Assembly (NCBI RefSeq): GCF_041260155.1
Contig: NC_091931.1
Span: 10,893,861-10,957,860 of the forward strand
Direction: 5' to 3'
Source: Ptychodera flava
Taxonomy: Eukaryota; Hemichordata; Enteropneusta; Ptychoderidae
DNA length: 64,000 bases
Part shown: positions 48,155 through 59,685 of the stretch, piece by piece
How positions within the stretch are numbered: the first letter of the stretch is position 1
Layout of the letters: the number at the start of each line of letters is the position of its first letter
Program-made: the position numbers and the translations under genes
Notes under the pieces: generated by a model
Told to the model about the DNA's origin: nothing
What the model saw: the letters and a program-made list of their open reading frames with translations, nothing else
Databases searched by the model: none

Positions 48155-48835
48155 CTGCAAGGGTAAATTATTTCAACATTCCTCTTTTGCCATCGTTGGA
48201 AACTGCGACGTCCTGTTTTTATCTTAAACTAGCTTACCACTGTAAAGCACATCTCCTGACTGCAACAAAATCAGGGGAAGTTTTAGTTTTCCTCATACTC
48301 TCTTTGTGATTTTGTTTCCGTCAAGGCTGGATAAGTGTTTCCATACAGTTTTAACATGTTATTGTGAGGAATATTTTATACACAAATTATTAACATGCCC
48401 TCACACAATACCACAAGACATGCATCATATTTGCTGCACAATGAAAGTGTAATTTGGTACAGTCAAAATGTCTCCATCAAGGAAGTGCTAAGACAGCTTA
48501 ATAGGAAAGTTTTATTAACAATATTGTAAACCAAATTATTTCATGTACTCCATATGCACTTGCATAACAGTAAATATGATACACGTTACCTAGGGCAAAT
48601 GGTGCAATTACATGTATGTGTATAAGGAGAGAATGATGCACAGTACACAATGATACATTTGGATTGAAATTACTTGGTTACATTATCCTTATATTATGTG
48701 ATTTTTATTTGCATCACACAGGCAAGACTGACAAGTGTGTAGTTTGTTGATGGCATTTATCACTTTACATTTGATACGTATGTGCTGCACTCTGAGATTT
48801 GAAGAGAGATAGGTTGTTGTGTTATCATCACCATA
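48155..48835. other. No supported feature
   Basis: AT-rich intergenic or intronic DNA upstream of the microexon. Further 5' exons of the host-like gene were not found. Confidence 0.35.
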
Positions 48836-51497
48836 TCAAACAATTCGTAGACTTCCTTCACGATAATCATCTTGCAGCTGATAGGTGTAGATAGCATCAA
48901 AATCGTCATATTTCACATTGTACCAGTTTGCAAAGCCAGGAACCACGTTGATGACATATCCTTTGTAACACTTTTCATCATCAAATGTATGTTGGATGTC
49001 TTTGCCAACTAGAAGAGGTGTATGGCCCGACGGAGATTTAGTGGTTGGACAATCTACCCTTGCTTCATTTACTAGTAACAATACGTCCTCTTTTAGCTGC
49101 TGCAGTGACTTTGGTGTGCTTGCCTGATTGCTGTCTTTGTGAAACATTAAAAACCTTTGGGTTTGCCGTTGTCTGCTGAAGAACAGTTTGTCGGAACTTC
49201 AACTGTGCAATCTGTGCACGTTTCGTTTCTTTGATTGTAAAAATCTCTTGCAGATGTTGTTCAACTTCCTCCTCTGTCTGCCAAAGCCCGAAGTATATCA
49301 TCTCATCACTGATTTTTATTCTTGGCAATTAGCTCTTTCCTTTTCCTGTTTTCGATTACAAGCTGTTTGGATCTTAATTTTCTTAGTCTTTCTTGCTGAA
49401 TGTCTACACATCTCTGTTTCAACAAAAGGCTCTTGTTTTGGACCTTCTCTCCTAGATTCTACCAAAACCGGACTTCTTTCCTGCTGTGATAAAGAGTTTA
49501 ACCACTGATCTGTTTTGTACATCAACAATGCCTTTAAAGTACCATCATGATGGTAGTTGCATTTGGGTGATCGCGATAGCGCAGCAGAAAATCAACAATT
49601 CCAAAAACAAATTCGGGCAATTTATTGTGTGGAATCACAGAAAGGCTGACATTTGTCTGCGTGTCATCTCCAACAGCTGCTGCTAGTCTACCACCAGGGA
49701 GTTGATGTTTCATAGCACTGTAGTAATGTAGATACTGCAAGGCAGATTGCTTGTGCTAGTGGAACTGCTATGTCATCGATGCTGGGTGTCTCTTCAAGAA
49801 GGGCATCAGTAGTTGTTGGTCAGCTTAAGTGACTGGTCAGCAAATGGCTTATCAGACCCCTGGATGAACTCAGTTGCATTCTGTGCAGTAAGTGCAAGGA
49901 AGTCCATCAGTTCAGATGTGTTTGAGAAATCCAAGACTTTTATACTTTGCTCAACGATTCTCCAATATGGCCCAGTTACAAGCTTGTCTAAAAGGCCCAA
50001 CACTTCCGATTGAAAACTATCCGAATTTTCTACCCTGGGTAGGTAACAGTGGCTGCTGGTGGACAGAATTGTCCCCGAGGTTATCGTTCGCCCAGTTAAA
50101 GCGATGAAATTCGTTTCTTCGCTTCGATAAAGTGTGTATGTGCGATGTATGATAGTGAGCATGCGTGCGTGAGTGCTTCACGAACTCTACAACGTGTTGA
50201 GCGGTCTCAGTCAGAAAAATGTAACAACTTAGCCGGCTATTGAACCACTCTTTTTGGGAGTGGAGATTTAGCCGAGTGGTTCTGTCTGTGGCCTCTCAGC
50301 TAGGCGACTGATGCCGTATGTTGTGGGTTCGAATCCGATTGAAAACTATCCGAATTTCAACCCTGCCAGACAACATGGGTCCTGTATGGACTGGAGTACT
50401 GCAGTCTGCAGGGCATTTGTGGTACCATGTACTGTGTGCAAGAATGTTGTTATGTGTGTGCGATGAAAATAAATGCGATATGCTAAAAGAAAAAGAATGT
50501 TGAAACGATTACCTCGGAAAGAAGCTATGTTATTCTTGGAGCTTTCAGAAGAAACGTATGTTGAGAAATCTGCATATTAGCCATGCACTCTTTTCATCAC
50601 CACCGCGGGAGAAACACTTGGCAGCTGCATGTATAAGTGCAACACATCCCTCATTTGGTGGGTTATCTTCATCTTGGTATTCCTTCTCAAACTTTTGAAG
50701 GATTTCTGCAGAGCAGTCAGGAAAATTCATCAAAATGTTAAAAGCACAAAAAAAATTGTTCATCTTGGCGAAGCTTTGCTGTTCTTCTTCAATAGGTGCC
50801 AATTGTCCATCATATTTGGTAGAATTTCCTTCCTATAACCTTCCAGCAACTCATTGAAAGCTATGTTGTTGCTGGCTCTATCACTCATTGTCTTAGAAAT
50901 GTGGCCAAGCAGTGTTGTGGCCACACCGCTTGTACCGGTAGTTGAGGCCTCAATGTCTCCTAGAATTAACTTAAAAGTGCTGAGCAAGGTGTGTGATGAT
51001 TTATCAGCCATATTGCACAATCCCAACACATGTGTTCTTCTCTTGGTCAGTTACAACGTAAGTATTGTAGGTCTTTCCGAATTTCTTCGTTTCATCTTGC
51101 TAAAGACAGGTGTGTTCAGAGGGGGCAAGACTCTGTGCTATTTGCTGTTGGGCTACAAACACCCGCGAATCCATTATATTGTCAATCGTTTGACGACTTG
51201 GAAGAGGGTTTGCACACTTACCAGCAATTTTGAGAACCTCTTCTACTACGGTACTAATTCTTGATGTAGCGATGTGATGATTGCCCAGGCTCATGACACA
51301 TTTCCTCAAGGATTCTGTGTATACCTGCTGTCTTCATCATACACATTCAGTGTGGCATTTTCTTCTACTATACTTTTCAAAAAATCATTCTCAGTGGTCA
51401 CATCTCTGAGCTGTACAGTAAGTTGATTCACTTCATCAGCCTGCCTTTGTACTTGTAGTTGCAATTTACAAACAAAATAAATGTGAAAAATCATCAA
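48836..51497 (-). pseudogene. Transposase-like gene of a widespread unnamed family
   Basis: The protein reads on the minus strand from about 51,460 to the stop at 48836. Blocks in order: a coiled coil (VQRQADEVNQLTVQLRDV); CVMSLGNHHIATSRIS and CANPLPSRQTIDNIM; TMSDRASNNIAFNELLEGY; SFAKMNNFFCAFNILMNF; VLGLLDKLVTGPYWRI; DQWLNSLSQQE; FGLWQTEEEVEQHLQEI; and a C-terminal Tudor-like segment (GKDIQHTFDDEKCYKG, GFANWYNVKYDD). I recall the same order in multi-copy proteins of corals, hemichordates and fishes. I do not know an accepted superfamily name. The reading needs several frame changes (at least four), and a SINE interrupts it at about 50.0-50.5 kb. The coiled-coil and Tudor-like ends are unusual for a transposase, so another mobile-element role is possible. 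Confidence 0.65.
49997..50505 (+). mobile_element. tRNA-derived SINE, two joined pieces
   Basis: Box A (TTAGCCGAGTGGTTCTG) is at about 50,271 and box B (GGGTTCGAATCC) at about 50,325. The tail contains CCGATTGAAAACTATCCG. A second copy of that tail start occurs at 49,996, followed by a diverged tail. The elements split the minus-strand transposase gene between its NNFFC and LVTGPYW blocks. The head folds only partly as a Leu/Ser-type tRNA. Confidence 0.7.
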
Positions 51498-51962
51498 AGG
51501 TTAGATATTACTTGCCCTTTTATTAACATTTGGAGAATTTATGCATATGTATTTCGTTAGTAATTTAAAATGCAAAATTTCATTAAGTCATTTACTTTTT
51601 GAGTTCATTAAGCTTTTGGTCCGCATATTTACTACATATTCTAATGTGGGAAGGGGATACATACAAAGTATATGCGCACTTCATTCTGAGAACAACTGAA
51701 TGTTTTGCATTGCCTGCAGTCATACAGAAAAAAAGTTGTTGCACAAGCACATTTTGGAAAAAAAAATTGCTGCCATGGAGGTGTGAAAAAAATTTGTCAA
51801 CACCCCCTATTTCCTCCAGCCCCCCCCCAATCAAATGGTTCTCCCCATAGAGTGAATTAGAGTGATCCAATTAAAGTACAGGGAAACTTGTTTTTATTTT
51901 GTAAGCTACTTAATTTCATTCATACAAACAAGTCATGGTAGGGAATTTCAGGGAAACTTTAG
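51498..51962. other. No supported feature
   Basis: Upstream flank of the minus-strand transposase-like gene. I see no gene; two opposing short frames have no domain. Confidence 0.3.
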
Positions 51963-52178
51963 TAAATATAGATTATTAAATTAAAGGGGTATAGTCTTAA
52001 AGGCCCATGAGCTGCAACTCTGCGAAAATGTCCAACCTTTAGAATCTTTAGTAAGTATAGATTATTAAATTAAAGGGGTATAGTCTTAAAGGCCCATGAG
52101 CTGCAACTCTGCGAAAATGTCCAACCTTTAGAATCTCTTGTAAATATAGATTATTAAATTAAAGGGGTATAGTCTTAA
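51963..52178 (+). repeat. 89-bp tandem triplication containing a transposon end
   Basis: Three direct copies with period 89 bp (marker gattattaaatt at 51971, 52060 and 52149). Each copy includes TTAAAGGCCCATGAGC, the left terminus of the MITE at 52179. So a transposon end and its flank were copied in tandem. Confidence 0.9.
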
Positions 52179-52684
52179 AGGCCCATGAGCTGCAACTCTG
52201 CAAAAATGTACTCCGGATACCTTCCAATTTTCTTAGAAATTCATTGTTATCTATAAATTTAACGATATAGTTATTAACTAGGTCTCAACAACTTTCACCG
52301 ATGGCAGAAAAGGCAAGAAATTGGACAGATTTTTGTTCATTTTGAATTTCCCACTATTTTCAAAATCTTGCCATATTATGTGAAAAACAGAGTGGAATGA
52401 ATCTCTTTCCTGTCCTTTCAGTGCGTTGCACCATGTTGTATTTGCAGAGATTCAAATGTGTGCATACACCATTTACACTGTTTATCATATAATTGTATGG
52501 AGGCGGCCATATTTGGGTGCGGCACTGTTTTATTGTTTGTCTTACTGAAATCTCCCCATGCAGTCCCACTCAGTGGATAATCAGGCTTGAGTAAACGTCT
52601 CCCAGTAAGAAAATTTGTATGAACTAATTATAATCTATATATAAATTCACAAAAATAATGTCAAAAGTTGCAGCTCATGGGCCT
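52179..52684. mobile_element. TTAA-flanked MITE (Kolobok/piggyBac type)
   Basis: Ends AGGCCCATGAGCTGCAAC and GTTGCAGCTCATGGGCCT are perfect inverted repeats of 18 bp; TTAA flanks both (52175-52178 and 52685-52688). There is no transposase. TTAA targets are used by piggyBac and Kolobok; the ends do not decide between them. Because of the 89-bp triplication the true left end may be any of 52001, 52090 or 52179. Confidence 0.85.
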
Positions 52685-53281
52685 TTAAGTATTACATTTT
52701 TAAGTGTGCCATAGTGATCATAACCAATTAAGCACAAAATTGTATGGTTACCAATATTTTTAATGCTGAATTATTTATGAAGTTCTTCCTGGGACCCAGC
52801 TTTTGACCTGATTTTGAGATATCCTTGCTGATCATCCTGATTTTTCTGAACACCCTTGGAGCTATGTCTTTTTCATTTGGCCTTTCTTTGTCAGATGGCC
52901 TCTTTGTTTGAAAATATTGCTAAAAAACAAGTGTTTTTTTCTTCAAATTATCACTTTATTCATATTTAACAAAAACAAAACAAACGCTAAAAACAGTTTT
53001 TTTCTTCAAACGATCACTTTAATCATATTCAACAGATAACAAAAATGAAAACAAAAACAAACATCAAGCATGAACTTTTCACGATAAGCTTATCATATGA
53101 TTAACACAGTTAACTAAAAGAAATAAATAATTCCATGATTGAGAATTTTGGGAGAATGAACGTACATCTCATTTTGGGCAATTGCCAATTTTCTTATCCC
53201 CAGCATGTGCTGGTGCCATTCTGAACATTTTTAGATTGCTTTTCTGTCTACACAGCAACACTGAATCTGAAGAGGGTTTTA
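52685..53281. other. No supported feature
   Basis: AT-rich DNA with an imperfect local duplication ('aaacaagtgtttttttcttcaaa' against 'aaaacagtttttttcttcaaa' near 52,925-53,015). No gene is seen. Confidence 0.35.
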
Positions 53282-53651
53282 GGGGCGACGTCAAAAGATC
53301 GATGTTTGAAAGAAAAATTTAATTGCTTAAGTTTGGGGGGGGGGGGGGCCAAATTAATTTCTGTGCAGTCAATAAAGATTTAACGTCTTTTTGGCAAATT
53401 TTACGATTTCAAGGCTGCTTTTTGTATGCTAAAACCGATCCAGTCACCCGTATTTTTGTTACTTTATAATGGTTTTCAATTTTTATTTAATTCAATGGTA
53501 CATTGGTACGTCGTTTGAAAGAATTAGTACAGGGTATGAGTCCGCAATGTTTTTCAATTTTAGGTCTGTTAAGTTAGAAGGGGGGGGGGGTCTGAGGCCA
53601 AACTTAAGCAATTAAGTTAGATTTATTATATTGAACTTTCGATGTTGCCCC
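53282..53651. mobile_element. TA-flanked MITE with poly-G/poly-G arms
   Basis: Ends GGGGCGACGTC and, read inward, GGGGCAACATCGAAAG; the inverted similarity continues through GATGTT and TTAATTGCTTAAGTTTGG, about 55 bp. TA flanks both sides (53280-53281, 53652-53653). Each arm is followed inside by a G homopolymer in the same orientation (near 53,335 and 53,580). No transposase is present. Confidence 0.75.
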
Positions 53652-53654
53652 TAA

Positions 53655-55283
53655 GGTATGCTCACATTATGTGAATAATTTTTGTACACCAACAATATAT
53701 AGTACTGTTGGCAGTTTAGAGAAACTTTGTAATACACATGACAAAGGAAATTTGCTTGATGAGATCTTCACTAACAAAGACAACTTCTAACAAACAAGTA
53801 TTCAGGTGCTAAAAACAGGTGAGGTGATACTGCAAGGTCCCATAAAATTTGTTCCTACTTCTGTGAAATACATACCGGTACAATAGCGAGAGCATTTTGC
53901 CTTCAACAACCCAATTGTGCAAATTGCATATATTTAATCATATTATTTAAGTGCCTCAAAAAGTTATCCAAAGAAACCATGCACTTGACTAGGTTCTATG
54001 ATCCAATGCTCAACAGCAAACAAAACCATTCAGCCATAAATGGTGATAATATCAAAATGGAATCAGCATTATATTTTAAAATTGCCTAATGCCTCAGCCA
54101 ATTTGATTCATACTTGGCACAGAGGTAATGTATCATGACATTATGTACACATGAATTTTCCTTGCAATATAATTCAAAATGGCTGCCTGGCAGCAGTTTT
54201 TGTATGTAATTTTCATATTTCAAGCCCTGTTACTCGGACATGCCTTGTAGAATTTTGTTCCGACTTTAAATCCCTAATAGCTGCTAATTTTAAGAATTAT
54301 TATCATGATTTTATTTTCAAACCAAAGTTGGTTCGTGTAAATGTGCTAACTGAAGGACGTGTATAGACGTATCACTGCTCGCTGATTTGGACCATACCTA
54401 AATGTTTTAACAGGCTGAATAATAAATGGGTGCCGCACTCATGAAATGGCGCCCCCACAGAAAAGTGTAAAAATCAGTATTTCCTGCACATACACATCGT
54501 GGTCGTAAAAGAAACAAGCATGATGCTATTTACTTGAATGAACCACGCATGATGGCCAACATTTTGTTGTTGTAATCTTTATTTTCTCTGTCATATGATT
54601 AGTTTTTGAAAATGGTGGGAAATCTACAATAATGTGGAAACGTTTGAAATTACATGCCACTTTCCACACTTATAATAGTGTTACACACTTTTTCAGTCTC
54701 TAATGGGTCTTATTCAAAGAAAGTTCTGGGAAAACTGAGGATATTCTGAGATCAGTTTATTACACAGTTGCCGCTATTGGGGCTTTAATCACAAGGGTCA
54801 TGACATATACACGTGATATCATGACAAATACAATTTGATTCAAAATGGCCACCCTGTAGCCATTTTATTATGTATAATTTTCATATTGTGGGCCCTTACT
54901 CAGACATGCCTCAGCCAATTTGGTTCAAACTTGGCACAGAGATCATGATCATGACATATTAGTCATGTTCTCATGAAGTTTTATCGTGATACAGTAGAAA
55001 ATGACCAGCAGGTTGAAAGTCCTCAATTTATGTCATAAATAATAATGTCATTTTTTGTAATCACATCATTGCAATAAAAAAGAGATGAAAGGAATTCAAG
55101 CTTTCTCTAAGCGTAGAAAAGATGAAAATGCTTCCTCATTACATGCATCTACACACTAAATATCAAGCTGAAATGCACAGCGGTCCTCAAGTTTTTGATG
55201 CAGACAGACATACATACGGTACATACAAACATACAGACGATGGATGCTAAAAGCTAACATTGGTATGAAACCAAATGTGAGCT
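53655..55283 (-). mobile_element. Hairpin-headed repeat, subfamily AGCTCACATTTGG, reverse copy
   Basis: On the minus strand the head AGCTCACATTTGG ... CCAATGTTAGCT (55283 to 55251) is followed by a (TGTA)-like tract and the 'caaaaacttgaggaccgctgtgc' block. The body has the repeated 'cctcagccaatttg' block. AATGTGAGC at about 53,661-53,669 (minus) is the expected tail arm. The length of about 1.63 kb agrees with the plus-strand copy at 38.16 kb (1.58 kb). Confidence 0.65.
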
Positions 55284-55373
55284 AAAAAACTGTCACAGCT
55301 TTCTTGTTTCTCAGCTAGTATGCTACTTATTTAAGTTGCATGGAAAGTTTCTTTTCTTGATCATGCACAGTCT

Positions 55374-55894
55374 CTACAACTCCTGTCGAGGTACCGGTAG
55401 AGTTTTTTTCCTCGCGTTCTTCACTCTTTTCCTTTGCTCTGGTTTTCTTGCTGTTTTTGGAGTTCTCGGTATAACGAGTTTACCATCTGTTGATGTAACT
55501 GTTTTTTCCTTTGCAGGGATGCCATTCATGAATTTTCTGTACACTTCATCTTTTTCTTCGGCTGTCTTCTGTGCCCAAATAACTTCCTTAATCTGCAACT
55601 TGGCCATCCATGGTGATAGCTCATAATTTCTGTGACTGTGCAAGGCGCGTCGACAGTCTGCTTGTTGTAACATTACAATTCTTTACAGTTTGTCCACAAG
55701 ATCAGGCATTTTAAGCTTTTCCAATTTGCTGAAAGTTTCAAAATATTGTTCATACTTTCGCACGAGTTGTTTTTCCAATCAACTTGAATCCACTTGTTTA
55801 GTTGTCTTGGAGTGAATACACAGGACCGTAACTTCTCTGAAATCTTGTCAAAATATTTGCTGAAAGCAGGAACTGATTTGGCATACTCATCTGA
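55374..55894 (-). pseudogene. MULE transposase, C-terminal half
   Basis: On the minus strand the region reads SDEYAKSVPAFSKYF, DWKNNSCESMNNILKLS (with the likely catalytic E), SANWKSLK, and in the next frame WAQKTAEEKDEVYRKFM, TSTDGKLVIPRTPKTARK and a basic end (QRKRVKNARKK) with TGA/TAA at about 55,374. The NNCES.NH.LKL and STDGKL.IP.TP blocks are typical of the C-terminus of an animal MULE transposase family. At least one frame slip is needed near 55,700. The N-terminal half lies at 59,686-60,990, beyond an inserted element. Confidence 0.75.
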
Positions 55895-56182
55895 CCCTTA
55901 CCGAAATTTTAGGCCTCCCGCAAACTGTTACTGCAAATTTGCCGCAAGCTTTGCAGTAAATTTGCAGCAAACTATTTGCCGCAAATATGCAGGTGGTTCA
56001 TTTTTCAGATGCAAATTAGGTTTCTTGTGAACTTGCTGCAAATATGCAGCAAACTCCCTGCCGCAACGTTGCTGCAAACTCTTTGCAGCAAATTTGCGGC
56101 ACAATCCTTGCAGCAAACTTGCGGCAAATTAATTTGAATGTTACTGAAAATTTGCTGCAAACTCCATACAGCAAATTATTTT

Positions 56183-56337
56183 ATTTGCGCTGACCATTGT
56201 TTCTCGCGAAACTGGTATTTCAGAGTTTAGTTGGATAAAACACATCTTGTGCTGTCCACAGTCCGCCAATATAAAATATTATTTATCCAACTAAACTCTG
56301 AAATACCAGTTTCACGGGAAACAATGGTCAGCGCAAA
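56183..56337. repeat. 56-bp-arm hairpin inside the 3.8-kb element
   Basis: ATTTGCGCTGACCATTG through GTTTAGTTGGATAAA pairs with its reverse complement after a 43-bp spacer, with only two or three mismatches. It may be a foldback MITE inserted near the left subterminal region. Confidence 0.8.
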
Positions 56338-57323
56338 TAAAGTTATTATAAACAAAAAGATGACAGAGAAAAAAAGGTTAAATTCAATTGTGGTACAATT
56401 TATTTTATATGCCATGTTCATTTCATGCCACATAAGTGTCATGATCATGTCAAGATTTTCTTTTGACTTGAGAAGTTTCATGTAACATTTACATTACTGT
56501 CAAAGGCTTCGATTTGGCTTTCTGTTCTCTGAATTTCTTGTCCCTTTAGTATACCAGCAATGGATTCTGAAAAATATAAATCGTTCAGGGAAGAGTGTAA
56601 GTCTTTACCGTTTGACCAAGCATTGTAAATTTCATGAAAGAAATCGATAATTATTTGAAAATGAGACAAAATCAAGTTGAAAAATTGAAGCAGAAAATGC
56701 ATAAATATTCATGATCGAAATTAAATTAATAATGATTAAAATGTCCGACAGCGGACAACTCGCCGTATGTTGTTTACATACACGACGGCGACAATCTGCA
56801 AAAATCTCAGCACTTACTGTAAGTAACTGTTGTGAAACGAAAGTGAATTCAGTATGAATCAGTATGCAATGAAAATTTATCTTTAGGTAAAGATTGCAAT
56901 ACAACAATAACAGAACATAATTATAGCGATCGATGTACAGACGAACAGTACATTGACTTACATTTCTGAACGGCTCGCAGACGCTGGACGATTCCCGGTC
57001 CGGTTGCAGGTCTAACCGTGCTGTGTGTAAATACCGTACTCAGAAAATATATCGGCATCTTTACTGCCGCTCGCGTTCACAAATATAGAACTCCGCCTGT
57101 CCCTGGTACTGTATACACGTTTTTGCAACTATGTGATATCATTTGGCTGGCGATTCCATAGAAAGATCACGAAATTGTCCACTAGAAAACTCCCTGCTCA
57201 CAAGTACGCAGCCGACACTGGCCGATGGTACTAAAATCTAACTTCGCGCCGATCAAGCCTCATGACGATAACGGAAGTGCGATCTATAAATCATTATGCG
57301 ATTGATAATGTAGTCCCGTTTTT

Positions 57324-58441
57324 ACCTCGCGTGCGCATGCGCGCAGCGAGGTTATGGTTTAGGCGTTTCTGTGTGTGTGTCGTCTGTCTGTTAGCACGAT
57401 ATCTCAAAAACGGCTTGGCAGATTCCGATCACATTTCGCACACAATTTGTTCTTCAAATTTGCAAGAACTGATTAGTTTTTGGTGGTTGTGCTTTGCAAA
57501 TTTATCAAGTTATGAGTAAAAGAAAATTTGTGGCCTGTATAAGTCTATGGGAGGCTAAATAGTATGTTTGAGGGCGCTATACTAAAACATTTTACACAAA
57601 GTGATTTCTGAATTCAGTCACTCGGCCGCGCTGATCGCTAATCTTGAGTTTGACTGTTGATGTCGTCGTGTCGACGTTTGACTTTAAGAATCGTGTGGGT
57701 TACTCTGGACATAGCGAACCAAAAGCTAGATTATCGAAGGTAAGCGTCATAATATTTGATCAATGCATTTTTCTCTGAGATGAGATGTAGAGTGACACTT
57801 TTCAATCTTGTGTGTGTGTCAGCGAATTTATATTCCGGCATGGTTCCGCTGAGATCAGCATAATATTATGGCGACGTATTGACAGTCTGTGTCTTTTAAG
57901 TTGCTTTTCAAGATTGTATTAGCTACAGAACCAACAATGACAATTTTTCATGAGATTTCCATGTTGGCATTGATGTTAAATCAGCAGCAGTAGGCTAGCT
58001 CCTGCGTACAATAGGTCTGCGTTTCCCGGCGGTACGGTGGTAGGCCGACGGCTTGTACCACACTGTCCACAGGACACCACGTGGTAGAGGCCGTGTGCAC
58101 AACCTGTACGCAGAGCTTCGAATAACTAGACAGAGTTCGTGTTTCCGTAAATTAGGCATTGAACTTGACAATATAGGCAATAACCAGAATCATCGACCAT
58201 CGCCTGACAAGTGCACCATAGTCAGCTGTACATGAGTTGCGTGGCGTGGTGAGCAGGTTCCCATGGGTATTTATTTTTTGAAACGCGTACTTCAAGGGTC
58301 ACGAACTCATTTTGCTGCTACACGGCGCGGCACAGATGATTTTGAGAAATTCGGGAACAAATTTTGTCATCTATTGACACATTTTCCTTCTTCATAAAAG
58401 CCAATACCCCAAGAAGTACTTTACAAAATGTGCACGCGAGG
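57324..58441 (+). mobile_element. Hairpin-headed repeat, subfamily ACCTCGCGTGC
   Basis: The head ACCTCGCGTGCGC ATGC GCGCAGCGAGGT (57324-57351) is followed by a (TG)n/(TCTG)n tract and 'gatatctcaaaaacggcttg', the counterpart of the block after the microsatellite in other subfamilies. The tail arm GCACGCGAGG is at 58432-58441. It is nested in the 3.8-kb element. Confidence 0.55.
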
Positions 58442-58740
58442 CCATTCAGTTCATATCTGGTTAAATGCTGGAATTGACTCTACATCTGCACCAATCCGTT
58501 TTATTTCATACTTAATATAGCATTTAATTTATTATTTTAATGAAAATGGTTATTTTTATCATAGAAAGACTAAAAAGAGAGTAAAAATTCTTTCAGCACG
58601 AAGAATCAATATCAATGCGCGAACTGACCTTGATGAACCGTGACCGGAGAGTGTAAACATGTCGGCTGCTCGCAGCTGATACACAGGACGTGTTGGACGT
58701 TGGTGAAGCGGCGCTTTGAATTTTTGTACAGCGACTCGGG

Positions 58741-58875
58741 ATGGAGTGTAATCCTAAACCTCAAATTTGTGCTCGGCAATATAACTCTAACGCTGAAAAC
58801 ATGGACAAAAGCCTTTTACCTCGACCCATGTTATCAGAAGGCGAGATTTTGTCAGCGGCATCGATGGGACAGACT
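58741..58875 (+). CDS. Candidate first coding exon, unknown
   Basis: ATG 58741 opens 45 codons (MECNPKPQICARQYN, then SLLPRPMLSEGEILSAA, SMGQT) to a donor-like ACT|GTAAGC. The upstream DNA is CG-rich, as in a promoter. No downstream exon is visible before the right end of the 3.8-kb element, so it may be a captured or stranded first exon. Confidence 0.3.
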
Positions 58876-59685
58876 GTAAGCTGCAGTGCATTGTACGTAC
58901 CGTATACATGTACTATATTGATGGGATGAATAGCTTGGAGCACAGCCACTACTCTGCTTGGAGGTAGTAGCGGAAACATTACTGTACAGATTTGCAGTAA
59001 CAAAAGTCTACGACGTGTCCTTACAGACCATCATCAAACGCACATTTCGTTCGAAACTGTTTGCATTTTGGTATCATTCGCAGAAAATACAGGGTGTAAC
59101 TTGCAAGACTTAGACAAGTCCCTGTTTGAAATATGTTTCCCTAAAAATTGAGTTTTCGATCCAACCATAATTTACCCAACCAGATTGTCAAAGGGCACTT
59201 TTATTACATCATGTCACTACAGTATATACTATAGATGCACTCTATATCCATGCAATGCTTTCACCAGCATAACTGAAGCTGTTCATTATCTAGCATTACC
59301 AGTTATTATAATTTAAAAAGTGGATTTCTGTTATGAAATAAATGAACATAAAATATAAATGAAGATCAATTTTATGTTGCTTACACATGACTGGTCACGA
59401 AGTGCAACAGTACTCAGTGTGTAGTGTGTACTCCCTGGTAATGAAATAGTGGGAAATATGTCAATCATGTGTTGCTGCATATTTGCAGCAATAATCTGGT
59501 TTGCCGCAAATTTGCAGCAACTTAGTCGTTTACCGCAAATTTGCTGCAAACTGACTTAAGGGTTTGCAGGAGGGTCACAGCTAGCTGCAAACTTCTGCAA
59601 CTCCTTCCTGCAAGCTATATGCTTGCTGCATATTTGCAGCAAACTTACGGCAAATTTGCAGTAGAAATAATTTTCGGTAAGGGGA

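Larger units (their letters stand above)
55895..59683. mobile_element. 3.8-kb element with TTTGC-rich subterminal repeats (2-bp TSD)
   Basis: Ends CCCTTACCGAAATTTT and, read inward, CCCTTACCGAAAATTAT. GA flanks both (55893-55894, 59684-59685). Removing the element joins K-Q-M-K-L with S-D-E-Y-A in frame in the MULE gene, which fixes both borders. About 250 bp inside each end hold many short TTTGCAGCAAA / TTTGCCGCAAA-type motifs, an arrangement known from CACTA elements, but the terminus is not CACTA. The interior encodes no recognisable transposase, holds a large hairpin and a nested hairpin-headed repeat, and is probably non-autonomous. Confidence 0.85.

Noticed and set aside
50264-50345. 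A functional tRNA gene
   Set aside because: Box A and box B are good, but the acceptor and anticodon stems do not pair, and the same sequence recurs as fragments at 46.1 and 50.0 kb, as expected of a SINE.
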